Shown here: piece after piece, positions 14,439-21,261 of the stretch
Layout: every line of letters starts with the position of its first letter
How positions within the stretch are numbered: the stretch's first letter is position 1
Source of the DNA: a virus
IMG/VR virus record: IMGVR_UViG_3300030101_003435
Location: 1 to 26,178 of that record
Length of the DNA: 26,178 nucleotides
Reading direction: 5' to 3' (one strand)
Notes under the pieces: model-generated
What the model was told of the DNA's origin: nothing
Databases searched by the model: none
What the model saw: only the letters and a program-made list of their open reading frames with translations
Translations under genes and position numbers: made by a program

Positions 14439-15277
14439 TAATATCTGCCTCTAAAACTATCTCTAGTTGAATCTGATTTAGTGTATCCTCCACCACCTAC
14501 ACCTTTTGATTTTGCTGCAGATGCTGTTGTAACTGAACCTCTATCTCGATCATCTATTTTAGATGTAGAGTCTCCTCTCATATCAACTTGTTTTTGAATA
14601 GCTCTAGCTTCTCTCATTGTTTTCGCTGATGCTCTATCTCTTGCGTCTCTACCACCATAACTTTTAGCATCAAAATAATCAGCTAAAGTTTTAGATTTAG
14701 CAAAATCTGTGTTACGTAGTCTTTGATTTAAACTTTTAATTCCGTCCAATGCACTTCTACCTTGATCTAAAAAGAAAGTAGAACCAGGTATTGCAAAACC
14801 TAATATAGTTTTAAACAAATCTGCTATACCACCAGATTTTTTTTGACCTGGTAAAAATTCTTGTTCTTCATCTTCTTCATTAGCTATACCTAAAGAACCT
14901 ACTCCTTTAAATCTATTTAAATCTAATCCTTGTAGTCTGTTCGCAGCAGCGAAAGGAAAAACGTCATCAGCAGTTCCAGGTGTACCAATTAAATTTGCAA
15001 TAGGGTCATCAGCAGTTCCAGGAGGCTGAAAAGGAAATACATCATCAGCAGTTCCAGGTGTACCAATTAAATACCCTGCATTAGATGTTTCAGGTACTCC
15101 TAAAAGATATCCCATATCTTGAGTTGCAGGTAGTCCAAGTAAATTTGCGGATGCATCATCTGGTGTGCCAGAAGAGGTAAATGGATTAGGTGGTAAGATA
15201 CCTGAGCCTTCATTACCAAAAGTAATTCTATCTTCTGTATCTATTAAATTTCCGTTTGCGTCAAAAACTATTGCCAT
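14438..15277 (-). CDS. Virion protein with GTPGTADD repeats (279 aa)
   Basis: Residues about 35-110 are low-complexity repeats built on GTPGTADDVFPF and LLG-P motifs. Two copies of NLIGTPGTADDVFPF-like text lie 26 residues apart, and a third partial copy lies between them. A hydrophobic region follows (IADLFKTILGFAIPGSTFFL, about 150-169), then a very basic, Arg/Ser/Asp-rich tail with GGGGYTKSDSTRDSFRGRY at the end. The basic, disordered C-terminus suggests nucleic-acid or protein contacts inside the virion. I do not recognise a family. It follows the 654-aa gene with a TAATG overlap and is coupled in the same way to the 54-aa gene. Confidence 0.65.
   Translation of the reverse strand: MAIVFDANGNLIDTEDRITFGNEGSGILPPNPFTSSGTPDDASANLLGLPATQDMGYLLGVPETSNAGYLIGTPGTADDVFPFQPPGTADDPIANLIGTPGTADDVFPFAAANRLQGLDLNRFKGVGSLGIANEEDEEQEFLPGQKKSGGIADLFKTILGFAIPGSTFFLDQGRSALDGIKSLNQRLRNTDFAKSKTLADYFDAKSYGGRDARDRASAKTMREARAIQKQVDMRGDSTSKIDDRDRGSVTTASAAKSKGVGGGGYTKSDSTRDSFRGRY
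14964..15072 (-). repeat. 31-nt exact direct repeat 78 nt apart within the 279-aa gene
   Basis: Bases 14964-14994 and 15042-15072 are identical. A 17-nt third copy of the first part sits at 15006-15022. The 78-nt offset is in frame (26 codons), so copy number can change without a frameshift. Confidence 0.85.
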
Positions 15278-17241
15278 TATCTTCTTCCGTCTGGTTGTGC
15301 GTCTAGTCTAAGTGTGCCATATCTCCATGACTCACCTACTGCTGTGTTGGCTATTTGTACAGAAACTAATCTGCCTCTAGCTCTTGTATCTACCTTATCA
15401 GTGGAAGATGTTATTGTAAAGGGTCCAAGAGGTGAGCTAACTGCTACATCATCTGGATAACTACTTACAAATAAAGTAACTTGAGCATTACCTGTTTGAT
15501 ATTTAAAATCAGGTATAAATCGTTTGACTGACATAAAAAATTCTCCATCACCTCTGTAATCAGCAATTCCTGTTGCCTGACCCAAGGCGCTTCGTCTAGA
15601 GGTAATGTCCCAATCTCCAGATCTAATAAAAGCGTCTATAGAAGTTGTGCCTGAGCTATTGACTTGATCAGTTCCTACTTCATGAGCATAGTAAATACTA
15701 GCTCCATATAAATTTGTAATACCTAATATATCTGGGAATACAGGTGTTCCGGTTTTACTATATTCTGTTGCATAAGGCTCATTAAATACTCCTTGGTCTT
15801 GATATGTAGTTCTAGCTAATGATGAAGTTGTCCAAACATTTTCTGAATAATTATAAGTCACACATCTATCAACTTGATCAGATCCATTTTTTGGATAAAA
15901 CCAATTTATTTCTGTGTATAAAGAATTAGGTGAAGAGTAGATAACATCTCTTGAATCTAAATTAATTCCTAAGTTATCTCCATCTGTACTAAATACAAAA
16001 TCTTCTACAAGTGATGGTAATGATTTAACTGTACCATCATAAGCAAAAAAACCACCTTCGGCTGACATCCACCATACAGCGCCATTTGCATAAGACATGG
16101 CGTGTTGACCAATACATCCACAGTTAGTACCCACTTGTCTAACAGAAAAAGTAAAAGGCGGACCAACAAATTGGATTACGTATGCAGCCGTATCAGTTGA
16201 TACAAAGATATAATCTTTACCTTGTATAGCTGCTCTAATCTCATTACCGGTATCTAACCTAAAAGTTCCCGCAGTGTTAGTTGCTGTTGGAGCATATGTG
16301 TTTAAATCCTCTTGATTAGAAAATCTTACAAACATAGGGTCTTGTGTAGTAGGATCACCAATAGTTGTTTCTGTTCCTAAATGAAATACATGTCTATCTC
16401 TATCTGATACGATAGATATTCTAGTAGCTGTTGGATTGTTTGTTGTTTGAAAATTACTTGTTGTTGTTGACGCTCTAATTGCTCTAGCTCCCGATGCTCC
16501 AGCATTCCATGTAAAAGTTTTACCATTAAATATTGTAGCAACCAATACTTCTCCAAAGTTATCAAGACTCCAGTTTCCTGGGTCAAGAATCACATCACTA
16601 GTTGCACTTTCAGTTCCCCATGTGCTAGATCCCCATAAATCCGTACCCCAACCATAACCTGCAGTTTGAAAAGTAGGACCTACTTCAACATAAGGATTAA
16701 CAGTTGCTGCACCCGCTGCAGTCATACCAGATCCTCCTTCAGCACGAGATGCTTGCACTGTAAATTTATCTACGTCAGGTACAGTTAATATTTCATAAAC
16801 TTTTTCTAATTCAGCTGCTGTAAAATCAGATGCACCTGTAACCGTTACACTAGATAAAGTTACGTATCTTCCTTTAGCTAAACCGTGAGATCCTTTATTT
16901 ATAGTTACAGTATTTGAACTATTAACAGTTGTTATAGTGCATCCTGTAATAGCTGTATCTAAGGGTGTAATATCAAAAAAATCATTGCCATAATATAAAA
17001 ATAAACCTTGTGATGTTCCTATAGCTGTATATTTTTCACCAGCGAAAGAAGTGAAAGCATGCTGTTTTCTAGCTGCACCTGGTAAAGTTAAAGACCCAGC
17101 TGTTAATTGACTCCAACCTCCTATTTTTTCAGGTAGTCCATATCTGAATCTAACAAAATCACCGTCTGTCCATTGCCCCTCGGCACCAGATTCTGTGTCT
17201 TGTTTATTGAAACCAGGCTTGAAATTTAATTTTTGTAGCAT
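15277..17241 (-). CDS. Tail hub / packaged-DNA stabilisation-type structural protein (654 aa)
   Basis: The opening (KPGFNKQDTESGAEGQW, 8-24, and DGDFVRFRYGLPEKIGGW, about 26-43) is a hallmark I know from many marine podophage genomes, where it is described as a phage stabilisation or tail tubular protein (P22 gp10 / T7 gp12 class). The rest is beta-rich, as expected for a beta-propeller-like tail component: repeated sheets, DRHVFHLG, WWMSAEGGFFAYDG. Residues about 100-182 look like an inserted beta-domain (SHGLAKGRYVTLS and AAELEKVYEI). No clear ribosome site precedes the ATG. The gene starts the minus-strand second virion block and is divergent from the oxygenase operon. The stop overlaps the 279-aa start (TAATG). 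Confidence 0.8.
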   Translation of the reverse strand: MLQKLNFKPGFNKQDTESGAEGQWTDGDFVRFRYGLPEKIGGWSQLTAGSLTLPGAARKQHAFTSFAGEKYTAIGTSQGLFLYYGNDFFDITPLDTAITGCTITTVNSSNTVTINKGSHGLAKGRYVTLSSVTVTGASDFTAAELEKVYEILTVPDVDKFTVQASRAEGGSGMTAAGAATVNPYVEVGPTFQTAGYGWGTDLWGSSTWGTESATSDVILDPGNWSLDNFGEVLVATIFNGKTFTWNAGASGARAIRASTTTSNFQTTNNPTATRISIVSDRDRHVFHLGTETTIGDPTTQDPMFVRFSNQEDLNTYAPTATNTAGTFRLDTGNEIRAAIQGKDYIFVSTDTAAYVIQFVGPPFTFSVRQVGTNCGCIGQHAMSYANGAVWWMSAEGGFFAYDGTVKSLPSLVEDFVFSTDGDNLGINLDSRDVIYSSPNSLYTEINWFYPKNGSDQVDRCVTYNYSENVWTTSSLARTTYQDQGVFNEPYATEYSKTGTPVFPDILGITNLYGASIYYAHEVGTDQVNSSGTTSIDAFIRSGDWDITSRRSALGQATGIADYRGDGEFFMSVKRFIPDFKYQTGNAQVTLFVSSYPDDVAVSSPLGPFTITSSTDKVDTRARGRLVSVQIANTAVGESWRYGTLRLDAQPDGRR

Positions 17242-17246
17242 ATAGT
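17219..17246 (+). promoter_or_regulatory. Sigma70-like promoter for the oxygenase operon
   Basis: On the plus strand TTGAAA (17219-17224) is followed after 16 bp by TATAGT (17241-17246, five of six matches). The expected transcript start is near 17253, about 36 nt before the first oxygenase ATG. The -35 lies inside the first codons of the divergent 654-aa gene. Confidence 0.45.
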
Positions 17247-17288
17247 AGCTTATATATTAGTTTTATAGAGAATGAAAGTATCATAATT

Positions 17289-17834
17289 ATGGACCATTTA
17301 GAAGCAATTGTTGAAATTAAAAACATAATTAACCCTGAATTTATTAAAAAAATAATACCCTTAATAAAATTAAAATCTAAAACTAATCTCAAAGTTAATT
17401 CAGGAATAAATAAAGACATTAGAAATGTAAAAGGATATTCATTAAATCTTGAAACTCCTACTAATATATTTTATTGGAATTATATAAAACAAGAGATAGA
17501 AAGATTGTATAGTTACTATAAAATAAAGTTTCCTCTCATGATGAGTTATAAAATAAATCAAATAGATTTATTAAAATATTCACCAGGTGGTAAATACGAA
17601 ATACATACCGATCATTACACAAACAGTCCTAGACATCTAAGTATTATTATGAATTTAAATAATGACTATGAGGGTGGTGATTTAATTTTTACAGATCAAA
17701 AAGAAAAAGAAGTGAAAAGATTAGAACTTAATAAAGGATCTATTGTGTTTTTTCCAAGTAATTTTCTATATCCACATAGTATTAAACCTATTACGAAAGG
17801 AACAAGGTATAGTATAGTTGCATGGCTGCAGTAG
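17289..17834 (+). CDS. 2OG-Fe(II) oxygenase no. 1, prolyl-4-hydroxylase-like (181 aa)
   Basis: The C-terminal half is a double-stranded beta-helix with the classic facial triad. The H-x-D is H106/D108 in KYSPGGKYEIHTDH, the distal His is H163 in FLYPHSIKPI, and the 2-oxoglutarate-binding Arg is R173 in GTRYSIVAWL. The segment YEGGDLIF (127-134) fits the P4H/PKHD group. Members hydroxylate peptide or small-molecule substrates using O2 and 2-oxoglutarate. The substrate here is unknown. The ribosome site is weak. It is the first gene of a four-gene plus-strand operon, and its last 13 nt overlap the next gene. A very AT-rich, Lys/Ile/Asn-heavy composition distinguishes it from the virion genes on both sides. 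Confidence 0.88.
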   Translation: MDHLEAIVEIKNIINPEFIKKIIPLIKLKSKTNLKVNSGINKDIRNVKGYSLNLETPTNIFYWNYIKQEIERLYSYYKIKFPLMMSYKINQIDLLKYSPGGKYEIHTDHYTNSPRHLSIIMNLNNDYEGGDLIFTDQKEKEVKRLELNKGSIVFFPSNFLYPHSIKPITKGTRYSIVAWLQ

Positions 17835-18343
17835 ATTATAAAGTAATAAAAAATTTTTTTAGTAAGGATGAATTAAAAGTTTATCAAAAATATTGTTATA
17901 ATGAGATAGATAAAAATCAAAACTGTAAGATTGATAATCAATCATTTTCTCCTGCTTGGTATAATGATCCTTTAATGAATGCCTTATTAAATACAAAATT
18001 ATCTATTGTTGAAAAAGAATCTAATTTAAAATTATTTCCTACATATGCTTATTGGAGATATTATGTATTTGGTGGAACATTAAAAAAACATTTAGACAGA
18101 CCAGCGTGTGAAATAAGTATAACTAGTTGTATAAAAAAATATGATAACTGGCCTTTAATTATAGAAGATAAATCTTTTGAATTAGAAGAAGGTGATGCAC
18201 TTTTATATGCAGGATGTGATCAAATACATGGAAGACCTGGAGTATATAAAGGAGAAGGTATGGCTCAAGTATTTTTACATTATGTAAATCAAAACGGACC
18301 TAATAAACAACATGCATATGATGCTATTGATAATTCAAGATAA
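17822..18343 (+). CDS. 2OG-Fe(II) oxygenase no. 2 (173 aa)
   Basis: A different subfamily from its upstream neighbour. The core is TYAYWRYYVFGGTLKKHLDRPACEISIT (74-101), with H-x-D at H90/D92 followed by an Arg. It continues with EEGDALLYAGCDQIHGRPG (about 122-140), with the distal His at H136, and AQVFLHYVNQNG (148-159). The WRYY...HxDRPACEIS and QVFLHY segments recall a small oxygenase group of marine phages and bacteria with no fixed substrate. The 2OG carboxylate ligand is not certain by eye: R138 lies two residues after the distal His, and the usual downstream Arg is replaced in AQVFLHY. It overlaps oxygenase 1 by 13 nt and joins oxygenase 3 by TAATG. Confidence 0.82.
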   Translation: MAAVDYKVIKNFFSKDELKVYQKYCYNEIDKNQNCKIDNQSFSPAWYNDPLMNALLNTKLSIVEKESNLKLFPTYAYWRYYVFGGTLKKHLDRPACEISITSCIKKYDNWPLIIEDKSFELEEGDALLYAGCDQIHGRPGVYKGEGMAQVFLHYVNQNGPNKQHAYDAIDNSR

Positions 18344-18936
18344 TGATAACTCTAATAGATAAAAACAATAAATTAAACGAAACTAGAAATAGTTTAAACA
18401 TTACTTATCCTAGACATGTAAATATAATATTTGGCCATTATTCTTATCCTGAAAAAATTCACAGCTTTATTTTAGATATAAAAAACAATTTAAATTCAGA
18501 AATGGATAATTACACTAATGTAAAGGGAGGGATGACTGATTGGAATTATTTTTTAGATAAACCTCAGTTTAATGAATTTATAACTTATGTAATAAATAAA
18601 CATCAAATAACTCATTCTAATTTATTTCAATATTTTTTAGAAAAAAACATTGTTATTAATGCTTGGGGTAATGAAATAAAATCTGGAGATAGTTTAAATT
18701 ATCATAGTCATCCTTGTTTTCATGGTATATTATATTTAACAAAAGGATGTGATTTAATATTACCTGAACTCAATTTAAAAATAACTCCGGAACCAGGAGA
18801 TTATTATATCTTTCCCCCTGAAATAGTACATGGTTTTGATACGTATGAGGGAGAAAAAAATAGATATAGTTTAGTATTTAACATAATACAAAATGATAAT
18901 ACATTTGGATTTCGCAAAAAAATAAAAAAACTATAA
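18343..18936 (+). CDS. 2OG-Fe(II) oxygenase no. 3, HxHP type (197 aa)
   Basis: The core reads NAWGNEIKSGDSLNYHSHPCFHGILYL (106-132), then EPGDYYIFPPEIVHGFD (150-166) and NRYSLVFNI (173-181). The first motif has H121-x-H123 where the standard triad has H-x-D/E. The distal His is H163, and R174 is placed to bind 2-oxoglutarate. The W-N...H-x-H-P...GD...FP...H...R-S-FN pattern matches the family I know as 2OG-FeII_Oxy_5, where H-x-H-P is normal. Substrates of that family are mostly unknown. The start shares one base with the preceding stop (TAATG). An N-terminal ~100 residues of unassigned helical sequence may set specificity. Confidence 0.8.
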   Translation: MITLIDKNNKLNETRNSLNITYPRHVNIIFGHYSYPEKIHSFILDIKNNLNSEMDNYTNVKGGMTDWNYFLDKPQFNEFITYVINKHQITHSNLFQYFLEKNIVINAWGNEIKSGDSLNYHSHPCFHGILYLTKGCDLILPELNLKITPEPGDYYIFPPEIVHGFDTYEGEKNRYSLVFNIIQNDNTFGFRKKIKKL

Positions 18937-18954
18937 TAGGAGGTATAAATTAAG

Positions 18955-19551
18955 ATGAAAGAAAGAACTGTAGATATCACTAACTTTATTGGTGTGTATG
19001 ATAACTATATTACTAAAGAAGAATGTAATAAGGCTATTAAATTATATGAAGATCAAAATAAATTTAACAATACAATTAATAGAATAGGTACAGAAGATTC
19101 TTCAATTTTACAAAAACAAGATAAACAATTTTTTGCAACTGAAGAAACTTTAGATTTTTGGTGGACACCATTAAAATCATTAATTTTTAATTTTGATGTA
19201 GCTTTTAAACACTATGAAAAAAATATAGGAGCTAAAGATACTTATAGTGTAGATAATTTTCACTATACACAGTTAAAAATTCAAAAAACTTTGCCTACTG
19301 AAGGATATCATGTTTGGCATATTGAACATGGAAAAGGTTGGGAACAAGAACCAAGAGCTTTTGTATATACCGTGTATTTAAATGATGTTGAAGAAGGTGG
19401 CGAAACAGAATTTTTACATTTTTCTAAAAGAGTAAAACCTAAAACAGGTAGAATTGTTATTTGGCCTGCAGGATTTCCTTATGTTCATAGAGGTAATCCA
19501 CCTTTATCAGGGGAAAAATATATTTTAACTTCTTGGATGTTGTTAAGATGA
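18955..19551 (+). CDS. 2OG-Fe(II) oxygenase no. 4, HxE type (198 aa)
   Basis: The core carries EGYHVWHIEHG (116-126) with H122-x-E124 as likely metal ligands, YLNDVEEGGETEF (141-153), RVKPKTGRIVIWPAGFPYVHRGN (159-181) with distal His H178, and GEKYILTSW (186-194), where K188 occupies the 2-oxoglutarate-binding position. The length and motifs are those of a compact phage prolyl-hydroxylase-like enzyme. It has the best ribosome site of the four (AGGAGGT about 11 nt upstream) after an 18-nt gap, so it may be made at a different level. Its last 9 nt overlap the convergent 124-aa tail gene. Substrate unknown. Confidence 0.85.
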   Translation: MKERTVDITNFIGVYDNYITKEECNKAIKLYEDQNKFNNTINRIGTEDSSILQKQDKQFFATEETLDFWWTPLKSLIFNFDVAFKHYEKNIGAKDTYSVDNFHYTQLKIQKTLPTEGYHVWHIEHGKGWEQEPRAFVYTVYLNDVEEGGETEFLHFSKRVKPKTGRIVIWPAGFPYVHRGNPPLSGEKYILTSWMLLR

Positions 19552-19917
19552 GTAAGATGTAGGTTTTTCACCTAATCTAGCAATTTTATCAGCTTCACTT
19601 TCACCATCAACGTTATCACCATCCCAATCAGATTGTAATTGTGTTAAGTGAGCTGTATCCCATTTAGTAATAAAATCTTGAAAATCACCTAAGTTAGCAT
19701 CTTCCCAGCTAGAGTGAGAAGTATCATCTTTGTATTCTACAGTATCACTTGGATTAGATGTTCCATATTGAATAGCCCAGATGTTTGAAAACTTACCTTG
19801 TGCCCAAAAAGAATCATCTGAGATAACATATCCAACACCTTCAGAAGCACCTTCAGCATGATTTTTAATTACTTTTTTGTCTTCAAATATTACTGTCCAT
19901 TGTGCGTTTGTTGCCAT
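19543..19917 (-). CDS. Small acidic tail-region protein (124 aa)
   Basis: An acidic, Trp/Ser/Asp-rich protein opening MATNAQWTVIFEDKKVI, then GYVISDDSFWAQ (about 29-40), IWAIQYGTSNPSDTVEY (about 46-62) and an acidic C-terminus (DWDGDNVDGESEADKIA). Proteins of this look follow the collar gene in several marine phages that I recall, but without an assigned role. TAGGAG lies 6 nt before the ATG. It is the last gene of the minus-strand tail block and its stop region overlaps oxygenase 4. A tail-fibre tip, chaperone or attachment protein are all possible. Confidence 0.68.
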   Translation of the reverse strand: MATNAQWTVIFEDKKVIKNHAEGASEGVGYVISDDSFWAQGKFSNIWAIQYGTSNPSDTVEYKDDTSHSSWEDANLGDFQDFITKWDTAHLTQLQSDWDGDNVDGESEADKIARLGEKPTSYSS

Positions 19918-19925
19918 AATTTCTC

Positions 19926-20501
19926 CTACGTCTTGATAATATAAATTACTGTTAAATAAGGTTGAATAACTGAAGTTGCATCTCCAGAAAAGTTTGCACT
20001 CATATTATGAGAGTGACCACCACCTGAACCAGCACTACCTGTATTACCAGGTCCTCCTCCAGCTAATTGAGGTGGATTTGATGCAGGGTTATTTTGTAGA
20101 CTACCAGGATTTCCTCTACCTTGAGGGTGAGAGTGAGATGCAAGTTGTGATGTTGATAAAGTTGCATTGGCTGTTGAACCTCCAACGTTCCCTGCTGAAG
20201 CTACTGTGTTTGCTCCACCAGTTGATGCTAAAGCTTTGTTATTTGATTTTCCGATTGCAACGTTGTCAGATAAATTAGGTACGTTAAAAGTAGATGCACC
20301 ATCTCCAGTTCCATAAGTTGTAGATATGATTGCAAATAATGCAGAGTAAGTTGATCTTGAAACTGCTTGACCATTACATTCTAAGAAACCTGTTGGCACT
20401 GATGAAGAAGACCACGGCACAATAGTCGCTGTAGGAATTCCTTCGATACCAGTAAGGTTTGCTCCTGAAAAATCGTATTTTGTTGCTTCGTAATTTGACA
20501 T
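19926..20501 (-). CDS. Phage tail collar-domain protein (191 aa)
   Basis: Residues about 22-85 match the tail collar fold: IVPWSSSSVPTGFLECNGQAV (27-47), STYSALFAIISTTYGTGDGASTFNVPNLSDN (50-80). A Gly/Asn/Ser-rich, low-complexity region follows, with SHSHPQG (122-128) and GGHSHN (161-166). The end is the typical QPYLTVIYIIKT. Collar-domain proteins form or cap receptor-binding fibres, and the two H-x-H motifs resemble the iron-binding H-x-H sites of T4 gp37 and related fibre tips. It is preceded 3 nt earlier by the stop of the 233-aa tail protein and has AAGGAG about 9 nt upstream. Likely part of the host-recognition apparatus. Confidence 0.85.
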   Translation of the reverse strand: MSNYEATKYDFSGANLTGIEGIPTATIVPWSSSSVPTGFLECNGQAVSRSTYSALFAIISTTYGTGDGASTFNVPNLSDNVAIGKSNNKALASTGGANTVASAGNVGGSTANATLSTSQLASHSHPQGRGNPGSLQNNPASNPPQLAGGGPGNTGSAGSGGGHSHNMSANFSGDATSVIQPYLTVIYIIKT

Positions 20502-20504
20502 ATT

Positions 20505-21206
20505 CTATTTCTCCTTGTACGTCCACCCTGTTGTAGCGTCTCCTGAAAATACTAAACAAAAACCAGCACCTTGAGTATTAACTACAAGATCTGAGGCTGC
20601 GTTAGCTATATTAGAAGAGTTTCTACCAACAGTCAATGCGTTAGTATTGAAATCATATCCTTGGTCGATAAAGGCAACTTCATCACCAGCAGATGGCGAC
20701 GCTGGTAGCGTTACTGTAACTGCTCCACCATTTGTATTTACTAAAAGTTGAGCGCCAGCTTGAACTGTTTCAGCTGCAGAGATTGCTCTCCATTTTTTAA
20801 GTTCACCTGCTTTTACAATATTAGTTCCATCTGAATATAAAGTGTAACTGTGACCTTCACATAAAAGAACACCTGTGCCTGATGCAGTTTTAAAAGTTAA
20901 AGTGTTTCCAGCATGATTACAGCCATCTTCAACGATGTATGTTTTTTCAACTGAATTTGGAACACTAACTGTTAAATTAGAAGCTAGTGTACCTGTTAAT
21001 TTTATAACTTCATTTTTACCATCTGATAAAGCACCATTAGTAAAAGTTAAAGATCTAGCAGCATTAGTAATATTAAAAGTAGTAAAACCACCAATAGCTT
21101 GTTCTAGAATTAAAAGGTTAGTATTTGTAATTTGTCCCCAAGTTCCTGAATTTTCTCCAGTTGCTTGTACTGTAAGTTTTAAATTTGCTGATGTTGAATT
21201 CGCCAT
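20505..21206 (-). CDS. Tail fibre / tail structural protein (233 aa)
   Basis: The start LKLTVQATGENSGTWGQITN (9-28) is a signature I know from marine phage tail-fibre proteins. The remainder is beta-rich and Thr/Ala/Asn-rich with two similar halves: a LEQAIGG-ITNAARSLTF...LTGTLASNLTVSVP part, and a later TVQAGAQLLVNTNGGAVTVTLPASPSAGD part. Both resemble trimeric beta-structured fibre segments. AGGA is about 8 nt before ATG. A near-consensus promoter lies in the 55-nt gap upstream. It is followed after 3 nt by the collar gene, so the pair probably assemble together. Confidence 0.8.
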   Translation of the reverse strand: MANSTSANLKLTVQATGENSGTWGQITNTNLLILEQAIGGFTTFNITNAARSLTFTNGALSDGKNEVIKLTGTLASNLTVSVPNSVEKTYIVEDGCNHAGNTLTFKTASGTGVLLCEGHSYTLYSDGTNIVKAGELKKWRAISAAETVQAGAQLLVNTNGGAVTVTLPASPSAGDEVAFIDQGYDFNTNALTVGRNSSNIANAASDLVVNTQGAGFCLVFSGDATTGWTYKEK

Positions 21207-21227
21207 ATTAAATTCCTTATATCGTTT

Positions 21228-21256
21228 ATTTTATTAAAATAAAGAGAAAGTGTCAA
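21228..21256 (-). promoter_or_regulatory. Near-consensus sigma70 promoter inside the tail block
   Basis: On the minus strand TTGACA (21251-21256) is followed by exactly 17 bp and TAAAAT (21228-21233, five of six matches). It would start transcription just before the 233-aa tail-fibre gene, independently of the upstream head-tail genes. A weak 6-bp dyad (21241-21246 with 21258-21263) overlapping the -35 starts at the stop codon of the 322-aa gene and may be a leaky terminator. Confidence 0.55.
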
Positions 21257-21261
21257 ACTCT

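Noticed and set aside
17204-17419. 71-codon minus-strand frame over the oxygenase start
   Set aside because: It runs antisense to oxygenase 1 and overlaps the start of the 654-aa gene in another frame, with no ribosome site or recognisable protein features.
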